Assembly: GCF_001905735.1 (NCBI RefSeq)
Contig: NZ_LISW01000004.1
Coordinates: 124,001 to 188,000 of the forward strand
Length of the DNA stretch: 64,000 bases
Direction of reading: 5' to 3'
Origin: Streptomyces sp. CB01249
Lineage (GTDB): Bacteria > Actinomycetota > Actinomycetes > Streptomycetales > Streptomycetaceae
Position numbers and translations under genes: made by a program. Shown piece by piece: positions 8,051-15,689 of this stretch. The notes under the pieces were generated by a model, which was given only the letters and a program-made list of their open reading frames with translations, ran no database searches and had not been told where the DNA came from. Each line of letters opens with the position of its first letter. Within the stretch, counting starts at the first letter, position 1.

Positions 8051-8866
8051 ATGTCTGTGTCAGTGGGACGCGCCGGAGCCGGTCTACGGCTACTGAGGGC
8101 CGCGGTGTTCGCCGCGGTCTGCGTCGCGTTGTCCGCGGCCGGACACGCGCTGGCCGCCTGCGCGACCGTCCCCTGGTGGACACTGCTCGCCGGTTTCCTC
8201 TGCGTCCTCGCGGTGGCCGTCCCCCTCGCCGGACGCGAACGCTCACTGCCCTCCATCGCCGCGGCCCTGGCCGGCGGACAGCTCGCCCTGCACAGCCTGT
8301 TCGGGCTGGGCACGCACACCATGACCCCCGGGGCGACGGGCGGCGACGACGCGCTGATCCGGTTCGCGGCGAGCCTCGTCTGCGGCGCCGGACCCCAGCA
8401 GTTGAACGCCGCCGACGCGCGGCACATCGTCGGCACCGCGGGCATCGACCCGGCGGCGGTGACCGCTCAGGCGCACCAGCATCCGACCGCCGCCCCTTCC
8501 GGCCCCGCCTGGGACACCCCGGCCGGCCTCCTCCACACGCTTCCCAGCCTGCCCATGCTCCTCGGGCACCTGCTGGCCGCCCTGGCCACCGGCTGGCTGC
8601 TGCGGCGGGGCGAGGTCGCCCTGTTCCGGCTCGCCCGGCTGTCGGCGCACGGCGCCCAGCAGGTCGCGGCCGGGGCCCGGCTCCGGGCGCTGCGCGACGC
8701 GTTCCGGCTCGTCGCCGCCCTGCGCACCGGCCTGGCCGACGGGCCCGCGACCGGGCCGCGCACCCCTCGTACCGCCGTGGACGCACCGTGCCCGGCCACC
8801 GGGGATCCGTTGCAGCACCTGGTGATCCGGCGCGGACCGCCCTCCGCGCTCGCTCTCGCAGCCTGA
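8051..8866 (+). CDS. Membrane protein of unknown function at head of copper cluster
   Basis: 271 residues with about four hydrophobic spans (roughly 12-35, 43-60, 65-90, 170-192). A soluble, presumably external, loop holds ARHIVG and AQAHQHPT, and other His residues border the membrane spans (LHSLFGLGTHTM, LLHTLP, LLGHLL). I do not recognise a family. It precedes YcnI, Sco, PCuAC and CopCD genes in the same direction, so a copper-related role is plausible but inferred only from position and His content. ATG 8051 is chosen over an upstream in-frame start at 7925 because the intervening residues look like non-coding sequence. Confidence 0.75.
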   Translation: MSVSVGRAGAGLRLLRAAVFAAVCVALSAAGHALAACATVPWWTLLAGFLCVLAVAVPLAGRERSLPSIAAALAGGQLALHSLFGLGTHTMTPGATGGDDALIRFAASLVCGAGPQQLNAADARHIVGTAGIDPAAVTAQAHQHPTAAPSGPAWDTPAGLLHTLPSLPMLLGHLLAALATGWLLRRGEVALFRLARLSAHGAQQVAAGARLRALRDAFRLVAALRTGLADGPATGPRTPRTAVDAPCPATGDPLQHLVIRRGPPSALALAA

Positions 8867-9007
8867 CGCGACGCCCTCCACACGATGCGCACCCGCCCCT
8901 CCGGGCCGCGGTGCGCGTTGCACCCGTACGGAAGTGGCGTCGCGATACCGGTGCGCACCCGTGCGCCGGAGCACCCTTCCTTCGTGCCCTGTGGAGTGAT
9001 CCCTGTC

Positions 9008-9745
9008 ATGAACGTTTCCCGCATCGCCCTCGCCGGCGGCGTCGCCGCGTCCACCGTGCTGCTGCTCGCCGGTACGGCGTCCGCCCACGTCAGCGTCCAG
9101 CCGCAGGGCGAGGCCGCCAAGGGCGGCTACGCCGTCATCAACTTCAAGGTCCCCAACGAGCGTGACAACGCCTCGACGACCAAGCTCGAAGTGAACTTCC
9201 CGACCGACCACCCGCTGGCGTCCGTCATGCCGCAGCCGGTGCCCGGCTGGGACATCGAGGTGACGACGAGCAAGCTGGCCAAGCCGCTCCAGATGCACGG
9301 CAAGACGATCAACGAGGCCGTCTCCAAGGTCACCTGGACCGGCGGCAAGATCGAGCCCGGCCGCTTCCAGCAGTTCCCGCTCTCCGTCGGCCAACTCCCC
9401 GAGGACGCCGACCAGCTGGTGTTCAAGGCGATCCAGACGTACTCCAACAAGGAGGTCGTGCGCTGGATCGAGGAGCCCAAGGAAGGCGCCGACGAGCCCG
9501 AGTCCCCCGCTCCCGTCCTCAAGCTGACGGCCGCGGCCGATGACGCGCACGGGGCGGCCGGCGCGGACTCGAAGTCCTCGGACTCCGCTGCCGACTCCGC
9601 CGAGAAGGGCGGCGAGACCACCGCTTCGGCGGCCTCCTCCGACTCCTCGGACAACACCGCCCGGGTGCTCGGCATCGTCGGCATCGTCATCGGCGTCGCC
9701 GGCGTGGCGTTCGGTGTCCTGGCCGGGCGCCGGCGTACGACCTGA
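9008..9745 (+). CDS. YcnI family copper-binding membrane-anchored protein (DUF1775)
   Basis: 245 residues. A Sec signal peptide ends TASA before His27 (TASA-HVSV), so the mature protein would begin with His, the ligand of the mono-histidine Cu(II) brace described for Bacillus YcnI. The DUF1775 domain covers about 27-170 (VPGWDIEV and WTGGKIEPGRF are typical). A Ser/Ala/Asp-rich linker follows, and a C-terminal membrane anchor (about 218-238) ends in RRRTT. It would hold copper on the outer membrane face for delivery to partners encoded next door. ATG 9008 is preceded by GGAG at 8993. A 10-bp hairpin separates it from the Sco gene. Confidence 0.9.
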   Translation: MNVSRIALAGGVAASTVLLLAGTASAHVSVQPQGEAAKGGYAVINFKVPNERDNASTTKLEVNFPTDHPLASVMPQPVPGWDIEVTTSKLAKPLQMHGKTINEAVSKVTWTGGKIEPGRFQQFPLSVGQLPEDADQLVFKAIQTYSNKEVVRWIEEPKEGADEPESPAPVLKLTAAADDAHGAAGADSKSSDSAADSAEKGGETTASAASSDSSDNTARVLGIVGIVIGVAGVAFGVLAGRRRTT

Positions 9746-9755
9746 CAGGCCCCAC

Positions 9756-9780
9756 GGGGGCCAGGCTCTTCCTGGCCCCC
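9756..9780 (+). terminator. Hairpin between ycnI-like and Sco genes
   Basis: GGGGGCCAGG (9756-9760 plus 9761-9765) pairs perfectly with 9771-9780 around a 5-nt loop. There is no T-run, as usual in Streptomyces. It probably terminates or attenuates transcription after the ycnI-like gene, 35 nt before the Sco start. Confidence 0.65.
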
Positions 9781-9814
9781 ACCCGCTCCACCGACTCCTC
9801 AGGAACAGTGCTCC

Positions 9815-10468
9815 ATGGTTAAGAAGATCGTTCCGGCCGCGGCGCTCGTCGTCGCGGCCGCGCTCGCCCTGTCCGCCTGCGGCGGCAGTGACAACGACAG
9901 CAAGAAGCCCGTGGCCGACGTGTCGATGCAGACGAAGACGCAGGCCGCGACGGTGCTCGACCAGCCGTTCACCAAGCCCGACCTCGTCCTGACCAACACG
10001 CACGGCAAGAAGTACGACCTGCGCAAGGAGACCAAGGGCAAGCCGACGCTCATCTACTTCGGTTACACCAACTGCCCCGACGTCTGCCCGCTCATCATGA
10101 GCAACATCGCCATCGCCAAGAAGGCCCTGCCCAAGGCCGACCAGGACGACCTCCGGGTCGTCTTCGTCACCACCGACCCGGAACGGGACACCCCGGCCTC
10201 CCTCGGCAGCTGGCTCAAGGCGCAGGACCCGTCCTTCGTCGGCCTCACCGGCGACTTCCCGGCCATCCAGGCAGGCGCCCGGCAGATCGGCATCGGCATC
10301 TCCCCGCCGAAGAAGGAGAAGGACGGCACGATCGTCTCGATGCACGGCTCGCAGGTCATCGCCTTCTCCCCGAAGACCGACAAGGGCTACGTGCTGTACA
10401 GCGAGGACACCACGCCCGACGACTACACCAAGGACCTCCCCAAGATCGTCAAGGGGGAGAACCCGTGA
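9815..10468 (+). CDS. sco: SCO1/SenC-type copper chaperone lipoprotein
   Basis: 217 residues. Signal peptide with lipobox LSAC puts a lipidated Cys at 22. The thioredoxin-like Sco domain carries C-x3-C in YTNCPDVCP (Cys87, Cys91) and the distal His in VSMHGSQ, the three copper ligands. Sco proteins deliver copper to the CuA site of cytochrome c oxidase. In Streptomyces lividans the orthologue works with the copper chaperone encoded next to it. The ATG at 9815 lies about 35 nt after a hairpin terminator. Its stop overlaps the next start (GTGA, 10465-10468), so the two genes are translationally coupled. Confidence 0.95.
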   Translation: MVKKIVPAAALVVAAALALSACGGSDNDSKKPVADVSMQTKTQAATVLDQPFTKPDLVLTNTHGKKYDLRKETKGKPTLIYFGYTNCPDVCPLIMSNIAIAKKALPKADQDDLRVVFVTTDPERDTPASLGSWLKAQDPSFVGLTGDFPAIQAGARQIGIGISPPKKEKDGTIVSMHGSQVIAFSPKTDKGYVLYSEDTTPDDYTKDLPKIVKGENP

Positions 10469-10914
10469 ACCACCGCACCACCCTCGCCGCCGTCCTGGCC
10501 GTGACCGCGGGCCTGACGCTGGCGGGGTGCTCGACCTCCTCGGACAAGCCGGAGCTGAAGGTCATCGGCGGGTTCATGCCGCAGCCCGTCAACGACATGG
10601 CGGCCGGCTTCCTCGTCGTGCAGAACAACGGCACCGGCGACGACCGCCTCACCTCGGTCACCAGCCCGCTCTCGGACGACGTCACGATCCACGAGACGAA
10701 GGACCAGGTCATGCGGAAGGTGACGTCCTTCGACGTGCCCGCGGGCGGTGAGCTGGATCTCGAACGTGGTGGCAGCCACATCATGTTCATGAAGCTCAAG
10801 AAGCAGCCGAAGCAGGGCCAGAAGGTGTCCGTGGAACTGCACTTCGAGAAGGCCGGCGCGATCGAGGTCGACCTTCCCGTGAAGGAGACCACCCACAACC
10901 CGAAGAAGCAGTGA
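10465..10914 (+). CDS. PCuAC-type extracytoplasmic copper chaperone lipoprotein (ECuC-like)
   Basis: 149 residues. Lipobox LAGC gives a lipidated Cys22. The Cu(I) motif of the PCuAC family is complete: His76, Met83, then 21 residues to His105-x-Met107. Family members bind Cu(I) outside the membrane and pass it to Sco or directly to cytochrome oxidase; the matching gene in S. lividans is called ECuC. GTG at 10465 overlaps the sco stop codon by four bases, implying equimolar expression. The C-terminal tail (HNPKKQ) is short and basic. Start and family are both well supported. Confidence 0.93.
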   Translation: MNHRTTLAAVLAVTAGLTLAGCSTSSDKPELKVIGGFMPQPVNDMAAGFLVVQNNGTGDDRLTSVTSPLSDDVTIHETKDQVMRKVTSFDVPAGGELDLERGGSHIMFMKLKKQPKQGQKVSVELHFEKAGAIEVDLPVKETTHNPKKQ

Positions 10915-10928
10915 GGGACTGACACGCC

Positions 10929-12863
10929 ATGACAGCCACCGCCCCGCCCTTCGGGCCGCCCCCGTCCGCCCTGCGCCGGCCGCTCGCCGCGGCCGGACTG
11001 CTCACCGCGCTGCTCGGCGCGGTGCTCGGTCTGCTGCTGGCCGTCGCGGCTCCCGCGTCGGCCCACGCCGCGCTCACCGGGAGCGATCCGCAGGACGGGG
11101 CGGTGGTCGCCACCGCACCCACGCAGGTCACCCTCACCTTCTCCGAACAGGTCGCCCTCGGCGCGGACTCCATCCGCGTCCTGGACCCCTCGGGCAAGCG
11201 CGCCGACACCGGGGCCGCCCCGCGCGACCTGCACAGCGGGTCCACCGTGAAGTACGGCGTGGCCCTGCGCGGCGGCCTCGGCGACGGCACGTACACCGTG
11301 GCCTGGCAGGCGGTCTCCGCCGACAGCCACCCGGTCTCCGGCGCCTTCACCTTCTCCATCGGGGCGCCCTCCGAGACCAGCGTCGCCCTCCCGGACAGCG
11401 AGGCCGGGGGCGGACTCGTCGGCACGCTCTACGACATCGCGCGCTACGCCGCGTACGCCGGGTTCATCGTGCTCGCGGGCGGTGCCGCCTTCGTTCTGGC
11501 CTGCTGGCAGCGCGGAGCGGGGGCGCGTCCGCTGCAACGCCTGGTCGTACGCGGCTGGATGACGCTCACCGCGGCGACCATCGCGATGCTGCTTCTGCGC
11601 AGCTCGTACACCGGCTCCGGGAAGCTGGGGGACGTCCTCGACCTCGACGGCCTCAAGGCGGTCCTCGACACCAAGCCCGGTGCCGCCCTCGTCTCGCGGC
11701 TCCTGCTGCTCGGCGCCAGCGCCCTGTTCGTCGCGGTGCTCTTCGGCGCGTACGCCAAGCGCGAGGACCCGCGCGAGAAGAGGGACCTCACCTTCGGCCT
11801 CGCCATCGGCGGCGCCGTCATCGCCGCCGGTATCGCCGGTACCTGGGCGCTCGCCGAGCATGCGTCGACCGGTATCCAGCCCGGCATCGCGATGCCCGTG
11901 GACGTGCTCCACCTGCTGGCCGTCGCCGCCTGGCTGGGCGGTCTCGTGGCCCTGCTGACCGCGCTGTACCGCACGCCCGACCTGACCTCCGCGGCCGTAC
12001 GCCGCTTCTCCACGATCGCCTTCGTCAGCGTGGTCGTCCTCGTCGCGACGGGCGTCTACCAGTCGTGGCGGCAGGTCGGCACGTGGTCGGCGCTGACCGG
12101 TACGGGTTACGGGCAGCTGCTGCTGGTCAAGGTGGGGCTCGTCGCCGTCCTGGTGGGCATCGCGTCGATGTCGCGCCGGTGGACGGGGAAGCTCGCGGAG
12201 GGCAGCGATGCCCCGGCCGCGGTGACACCCGAGGCCGACGAGGAGCCCGAGGCCGGCGCGGAAGCCGAACCGGATACCGTCGATGACCCCGCCCGCGCCG
12301 CTCAGCTCGCCCGGCAGCGGGCCGCCGTGGCCACCGCCGAGAAGAAGCGGATACGCGACGCCGACCCCGGCCGGTCGGGGCTGCGCCGCTCCGTACTGGC
12401 CGAGGTCGGCGTCGCCGTGGCCCTGCTCGCGGTGACCACCGTGCTGACGTCGACCGAGCCGGGCCGTACGCAGGAAGAGGCGGCCCGCTCCACGTCTGCG
12501 GCGGCCGGCCCCGTGGACAGCGGTCCCGTCAACCTCGCGCTTCCCTTCGACACCGGCGGCACGAACGGCAAGGGCACGGTACGGATGGACATCGACCCGG
12601 GCCGTACCGGCGCCAACGTGATCCACCTGTGGATCGAGGACCCCGCCAAGAAGCCCATGGACGTCCCCGAGGTGAAGGTCGCCTTCACCCTGGAGTCCAA
12701 GGACATCGGCCCCCTGCCGGCCGTCCCGGTCCGGCTGACCGAGGGCCACTGGACCGCCACCGGCCTCCAGCTCCCGATCGCGGGCGACTGGAAGGTCGCG
12801 GTGACGGTACGGACCTCCGACATCGACCAGACGACGGTCGACAAGAACGTGAAGATCGGCTGA
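10929..12863 (+). CDS. CopC-CopD fusion copper transport protein
   Basis: 644 residues. After a signal peptide ending APASA, the mature protein starts at His46 with a CopC beta-barrel (about 46-150). Its Cu(II) ligands His46, Asp132 and His134 (ADSHPVSG) are in place. A CopD membrane domain of about eight spans follows (about 165-420). A charged Glu/Ala-rich cytoplasmic insert, a ninth span (about 480-500) and a C-terminal YtkA-like beta domain follow. Such fusions (YcnJ-type) are linked to copper acquisition. The gene lies 14 nt after the PCuAC gene and 8 nt before the peroxidase gene, in one operon. Confidence 0.92.
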   Translation: MTATAPPFGPPPSALRRPLAAAGLLTALLGAVLGLLLAVAAPASAHAALTGSDPQDGAVVATAPTQVTLTFSEQVALGADSIRVLDPSGKRADTGAAPRDLHSGSTVKYGVALRGGLGDGTYTVAWQAVSADSHPVSGAFTFSIGAPSETSVALPDSEAGGGLVGTLYDIARYAAYAGFIVLAGGAAFVLACWQRGAGARPLQRLVVRGWMTLTAATIAMLLLRSSYTGSGKLGDVLDLDGLKAVLDTKPGAALVSRLLLLGASALFVAVLFGAYAKREDPREKRDLTFGLAIGGAVIAAGIAGTWALAEHASTGIQPGIAMPVDVLHLLAVAAWLGGLVALLTALYRTPDLTSAAVRRFSTIAFVSVVVLVATGVYQSWRQVGTWSALTGTGYGQLLLVKVGLVAVLVGIASMSRRWTGKLAEGSDAPAAVTPEADEEPEAGAEAEPDTVDDPARAAQLARQRAAVATAEKKRIRDADPGRSGLRRSVLAEVGVAVALLAVTTVLTSTEPGRTQEEAARSTSAAAGPVDSGPVNLALPFDTGGTNGKGTVRMDIDPGRTGANVIHLWIEDPAKKPMDVPEVKVAFTLESKDIGPLPAVPVRLTEGHWTATGLQLPIAGDWKVAVTVRTSDIDQTTVDKNVKIG

Positions 12864-12871
12864 GCAGGACC

Positions 12872-14176
12872 GTGAGCGGAAAGAACACGCGCAGCGAAAC
12901 CCGTAACACCCAGGCCACGGGTAACACCCAGGCCCTCTCCCGGCGGCGGCTGCTCGGCACCGCAGGCGCCGCCGGGGCGACCGGGCTGGTCCTCGGCGCG
13001 GCCGGCGGCGCCACCGGCTATGCCGCGACCCGTGACGAGGCACCGGCCGCGCTGACCACGGTCGGCTCCACCGAGGTGATGTTTCACGGGAAACATCAAC
13101 CGGGGATCACCACTCCGCTTCAGGCGTCCGGCCATCTGATCGCCTTCGACCTCGCCCCGGGGGCCGGACGTAAGCAGGCCGCCGCCCTGATGCGCCGGTG
13201 GTCCGCCGTGGCACAGCGGCTGATGGCCGGCGAACCCACCGCTGGCGCGGCGGACGGCCCCGGACACGACACCGGTGTCGCGCTGGACGCGGGCCCGTCC
13301 TCGCTCACCGTCACCTTCGGCTTCGGCGCCACCTTCTTCGAACGCACAGGCCTCACCAAGCACCGCCCGCCGGGGCTCGACCCGCTGCCGCCGTTCTCCT
13401 CCGACCACCTCGACGCAGGCCGGTCCAACGGGGACCTGTGGGTCCAGATCGGCGCCGACGACGCGCTCGTCGCCTTCCACGCGCTGCGGGCCGTACAGAA
13501 GGAGGCCGCCTCGACGGCCACCGTGCGCTGGCAGATGAACGGCTTCAACCGCACGCCCGGCGCGACCGCGAAGCCGATGACGGCCCGCAACCTGATGGGC
13601 CAGATCGACGGCACCGGCAACCCGAAGTCCACGGACGACGACTTCGCCCGGCGCGTGTTCGTCCCCGGCGGCCAGGACCCGGCGTACGACTGGCTCACGG
13701 GCGGCTCCTACGCGGTGGTCCGGCGCATCCGGATGCTCCTGGACGACTGGGAGAAGCTGCCGGTGGAGCGCCAGGAGCGGGTCATCGGCCGGCGCAAGGC
13801 GGACGGCGCCCCCCTCAGCGGCGGCACCGAGACCACCGCGATGGACCTCGACAAGGCGGGCCCGGACGGCAAGCTGCTGATCCCGGACAACGCGCACGCC
13901 CGGATCTCGTCCCCCGAGCGCAACAGCGGTGCGGCGATGCTCCGCCGGCCGTTCTCGTACCACGACGGGATCTCCCGGGACGGCACCCCGGACGCCGGGC
14001 TGCTGTTCATCTGCTGGCAGGCCGACCCGCTGCGCGGCTTCGTCCCGGTGCAGCGCAAGCTCGACCGGGGGGACGCGCTCTCCCCCTTCATCCGCCACGA
14101 GGCGAGCGGGCTCTTCGCGGTGCCGGGCGGGGCGGCGGACGGTGAGTACGTGGGGCAGCGGCTCCTGGAATCCTGA
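12872..14176 (+). CDS. dtpA: Tat-exported DyP-type haem peroxidase (DtpA-like)
   Basis: 434 residues. A twin-arginine signal (SRRRLLGT, residues 23-30) precedes an Ala/Gly-rich core, so the folded haem protein is exported by Tat. DyP hallmarks: GQIDG with catalytic Asp246, axial His342 in NAHARISSP, and the distal Arg in MLRRPFSYHDG. DyP peroxidases use H2O2 to oxidise substrates. The S. lividans counterpart, DtpA, is encoded with the same copper genes and is needed with them for maturation of the radical copper oxidase GlxA. GTG 12872 is the only start before the RRR motif; AGGA sits close upstream. An imperfect parS lies inside the coding region. Confidence 0.92.
   Translation: MSGKNTRSETRNTQATGNTQALSRRRLLGTAGAAGATGLVLGAAGGATGYAATRDEAPAALTTVGSTEVMFHGKHQPGITTPLQASGHLIAFDLAPGAGRKQAAALMRRWSAVAQRLMAGEPTAGAADGPGHDTGVALDAGPSSLTVTFGFGATFFERTGLTKHRPPGLDPLPPFSSDHLDAGRSNGDLWVQIGADDALVAFHALRAVQKEAASTATVRWQMNGFNRTPGATAKPMTARNLMGQIDGTGNPKSTDDDFARRVFVPGGQDPAYDWLTGGSYAVVRRIRMLLDDWEKLPVERQERVIGRRKADGAPLSGGTETTAMDLDKAGPDGKLLIPDNAHARISSPERNSGAAMLRRPFSYHDGISRDGTPDAGLLFICWQADPLRGFVPVQRKLDRGDALSPFIRHEASGLFAVPGGAADGEYVGQRLLES
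13081..13094. promoter_or_regulatory. Imperfect parS-like site inside dtpA
   Basis: GTTTCACGGGAAAC differs from the Streptomyces parS consensus GTTTCACGTGAAAC at one central base, which breaks the central CG/TG symmetry. It may be a weak ParB site or a decayed one. It is farthest from the presumed oriC side among the parS-like sites here. Confidence 0.45.
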
Positions 14177-14177
14177 G

Positions 14178-14211
14178 CCGCGGAGGCCCACCCGTCCGGG
14201 GCTTCCGCGCC
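14178..14211 (+). terminator. Probable terminator after dtpA
   Basis: GCGGAGGCCC and GGGCTTCCGC can form a 10-bp stem with one G-U pair around a short loop. It sits just after the dtpA stop and before pheA, ending the copper operon. Confidence 0.5.
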
Positions 14212-14235
14212 GCCACCGCGCACTAGGGTGACGGT

Positions 14236-15171
14236 ATGTCCGCCACGCGCTACGCCTATCTCGGCCCCGAGGGCACCTTCACCGAGGTGGCCCTCCGTAC
14301 GCTCCCGGAAGCCGCCACCCGCGAGCTCGTCCCGATGGTCTCCGTGCCGGCGGCTCTGGACGCGGTGCGCAACGGAACGGCCGCCGCGGCACTCGTACCG
14401 ATCGAGAACTCCGTCGAGGGCGGCATCACCACCACCCTCGACCAGCTCACCAGCGGAGAGCCGCTGATGATCTACCGCGAGGTGCTGCTCTCCATCACCT
14501 TCGCGCTGCTCGTACGGCCGGGCACCCAGCTGTCCGACATCAAGACGGTCACCGCGCACCCGGCCGCGCAGCCGCAGGTGCGCAACTGGATGGCCGCCCA
14601 TCTCCCGCAGGCGGTATGGGAGTCGGCGGCATCCAACGCGGACGGTGCGCGGCTCGTGCAGGAGGGCCGCTACGACGCCGCCTTCGCGGGGGAGTTCGCG
14701 GCGGAGCGGTACGGACTCGAACCGCTGGTGACCGAGATCCACGACGCGGAGAACGCGCAGACCCGCTTCGTGCTCGTGGGCCGCCCGGCCCGGCCCTCCG
14801 CGCCGACCGGTGCGGACAAGACCTCCGTGGTGATCTGGCTGGGCGACGACCACCCCGGCGCCCTGCTCGAACTGCTCCAGGAGTTCGCGGTGCGCGGGGT
14901 GAACCTGATGCTGATCCAGTCGCGGCCGACCGGGGCCGGCATCGGCAACTACTGCTTCGCGGTGGACGCGGAGGGCCACATCTCCGACCGCCGGGTCGGC
15001 GAGGCGCTGATGGGGCTCAAGCGCATCTGCCCGAATGTGCGCTTCCTCGGCTCCTATCCGCGGGCCGGTGTGGCTCCGGAGGACGTACGCCCGCTGCGCG
15101 CGGGCACCTCCGACGCGGAGTTCACCGAGGCGTCCGACTGGCTGGCACGCAGCCAGGACGGACGGGCCTGA
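14236..15171 (+). CDS. pheA: Prephenate dehydratase
   Basis: 311 residues, the monofunctional form. The catalytic domain opens with YLGPEGTFTEVAL, has VPIENSVEGGI (about 55-65) and runs to the T-R-F segment NAQTRFVLVG. The C-terminal ACT domain (about 190-280) includes HPGALLELLQEFAVRGVNLM and the ESRP-like IQSRPTG, which mediates phenylalanine feedback inhibition in this family. It converts prephenate to phenylpyruvate in phenylalanine synthesis. There is no ribosome site. TAGGGT lies at 14224-14229, six bases before ATG, so a leaderless transcript is likely. Transcribed alone. Confidence 0.95.
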   Translation: MSATRYAYLGPEGTFTEVALRTLPEAATRELVPMVSVPAALDAVRNGTAAAALVPIENSVEGGITTTLDQLTSGEPLMIYREVLLSITFALLVRPGTQLSDIKTVTAHPAAQPQVRNWMAAHLPQAVWESAASNADGARLVQEGRYDAAFAGEFAAERYGLEPLVTEIHDAENAQTRFVLVGRPARPSAPTGADKTSVVIWLGDDHPGALLELLQEFAVRGVNLMLIQSRPTGAGIGNYCFAVDAEGHISDRRVGEALMGLKRICPNVRFLGSYPRAGVAPEDVRPLRAGTSDAEFTEASDWLARSQDGRA

Positions 15172-15174
15172 TCC

Positions 15175-15200
15175 AGCCCTGGGCCTCCTGGCCCGGGGCT
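15175..15200 (+). terminator. Terminator hairpin after pheA
   Basis: AGCCCTGGGCC and GGCCCGGGGCT pair over 11 positions, with one T-G wobble, around a TCCT loop. The hairpin starts directly after the pheA stop codon. Confidence 0.65.
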
Positions 15201-15530
15201 GCTTCGTGTCCACAGGGCCGGTGCGATCAGAGGATTGTCCACCCCGTGGAAAAGTTATCCACAGGCGAGGGATTCCACCTGGGGACAAGTCGACACCGCA
15301 ATCCGACATGGTCGACAAACCGACACAGCACACTCACACCCGTCCACAGGGCATCCGTTCGCCCCGTGTCAGCCCAATTCCGTTGATCAACTCTTTAGGG
15401 CTAGCAATTCCCACCCGAACGAGCGCGTGAAACGGGTTTGGACCTTGAATCCAGGTGTATTCAGCAGGCCCTCGGAATGATCTCTTCCACGTCCACAGAC
15501 TTCCCCCACAGCCTGTGGATAACTTTGACG
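15201..15530. promoter_or_regulatory. Group of DnaA boxes in gene-free region between pheA and serS
   Basis: The 15172-15689 gap holds no credible gene. It contains perfect TTATCCACA boxes at 15255-15263 (plus strand) and 15514-15522 (minus strand). Near-consensus boxes are at 15206 (GTGTCCACA), 15235 (TTGTCCACC), 15340 (CCGTCCACA) and 15489 (a TCCACA core), with TGTGGAAAA near 15544. Several are within 60 bp of one another. Streptomyces DnaA prefers TTGTCCACA and tolerates changes in the first three bases, so DnaA binding is likely. Local A/T-rich spots occur near 15385-15420. The serS promoter must be at the right end; no confident -35/-10 pair was placed. Confidence 0.65.
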
Positions 15531-15689
15531 AGTCGGTCACTCCTGTGGAAAAGCGCCGCCCAACTACCCCACCACGCAAGCCTCGTGGCCCGCTCGCCCC
15601 ACAATGCCGAATACCGGCAATTCGGGCAAAGCGCCACGCTTGGTCCTATCGGTTCAAGTGGGCGAAGCCGACACCGGTAGCCTGGAGGA

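Noticed and set aside
8243..10345. 700-codon open frame on the minus strand
   Set aside because: It is antisense to the YcnI and Sco genes, composed of Arg/Gly/Leu-rich shadow sequence typical of GC-rich DNA.
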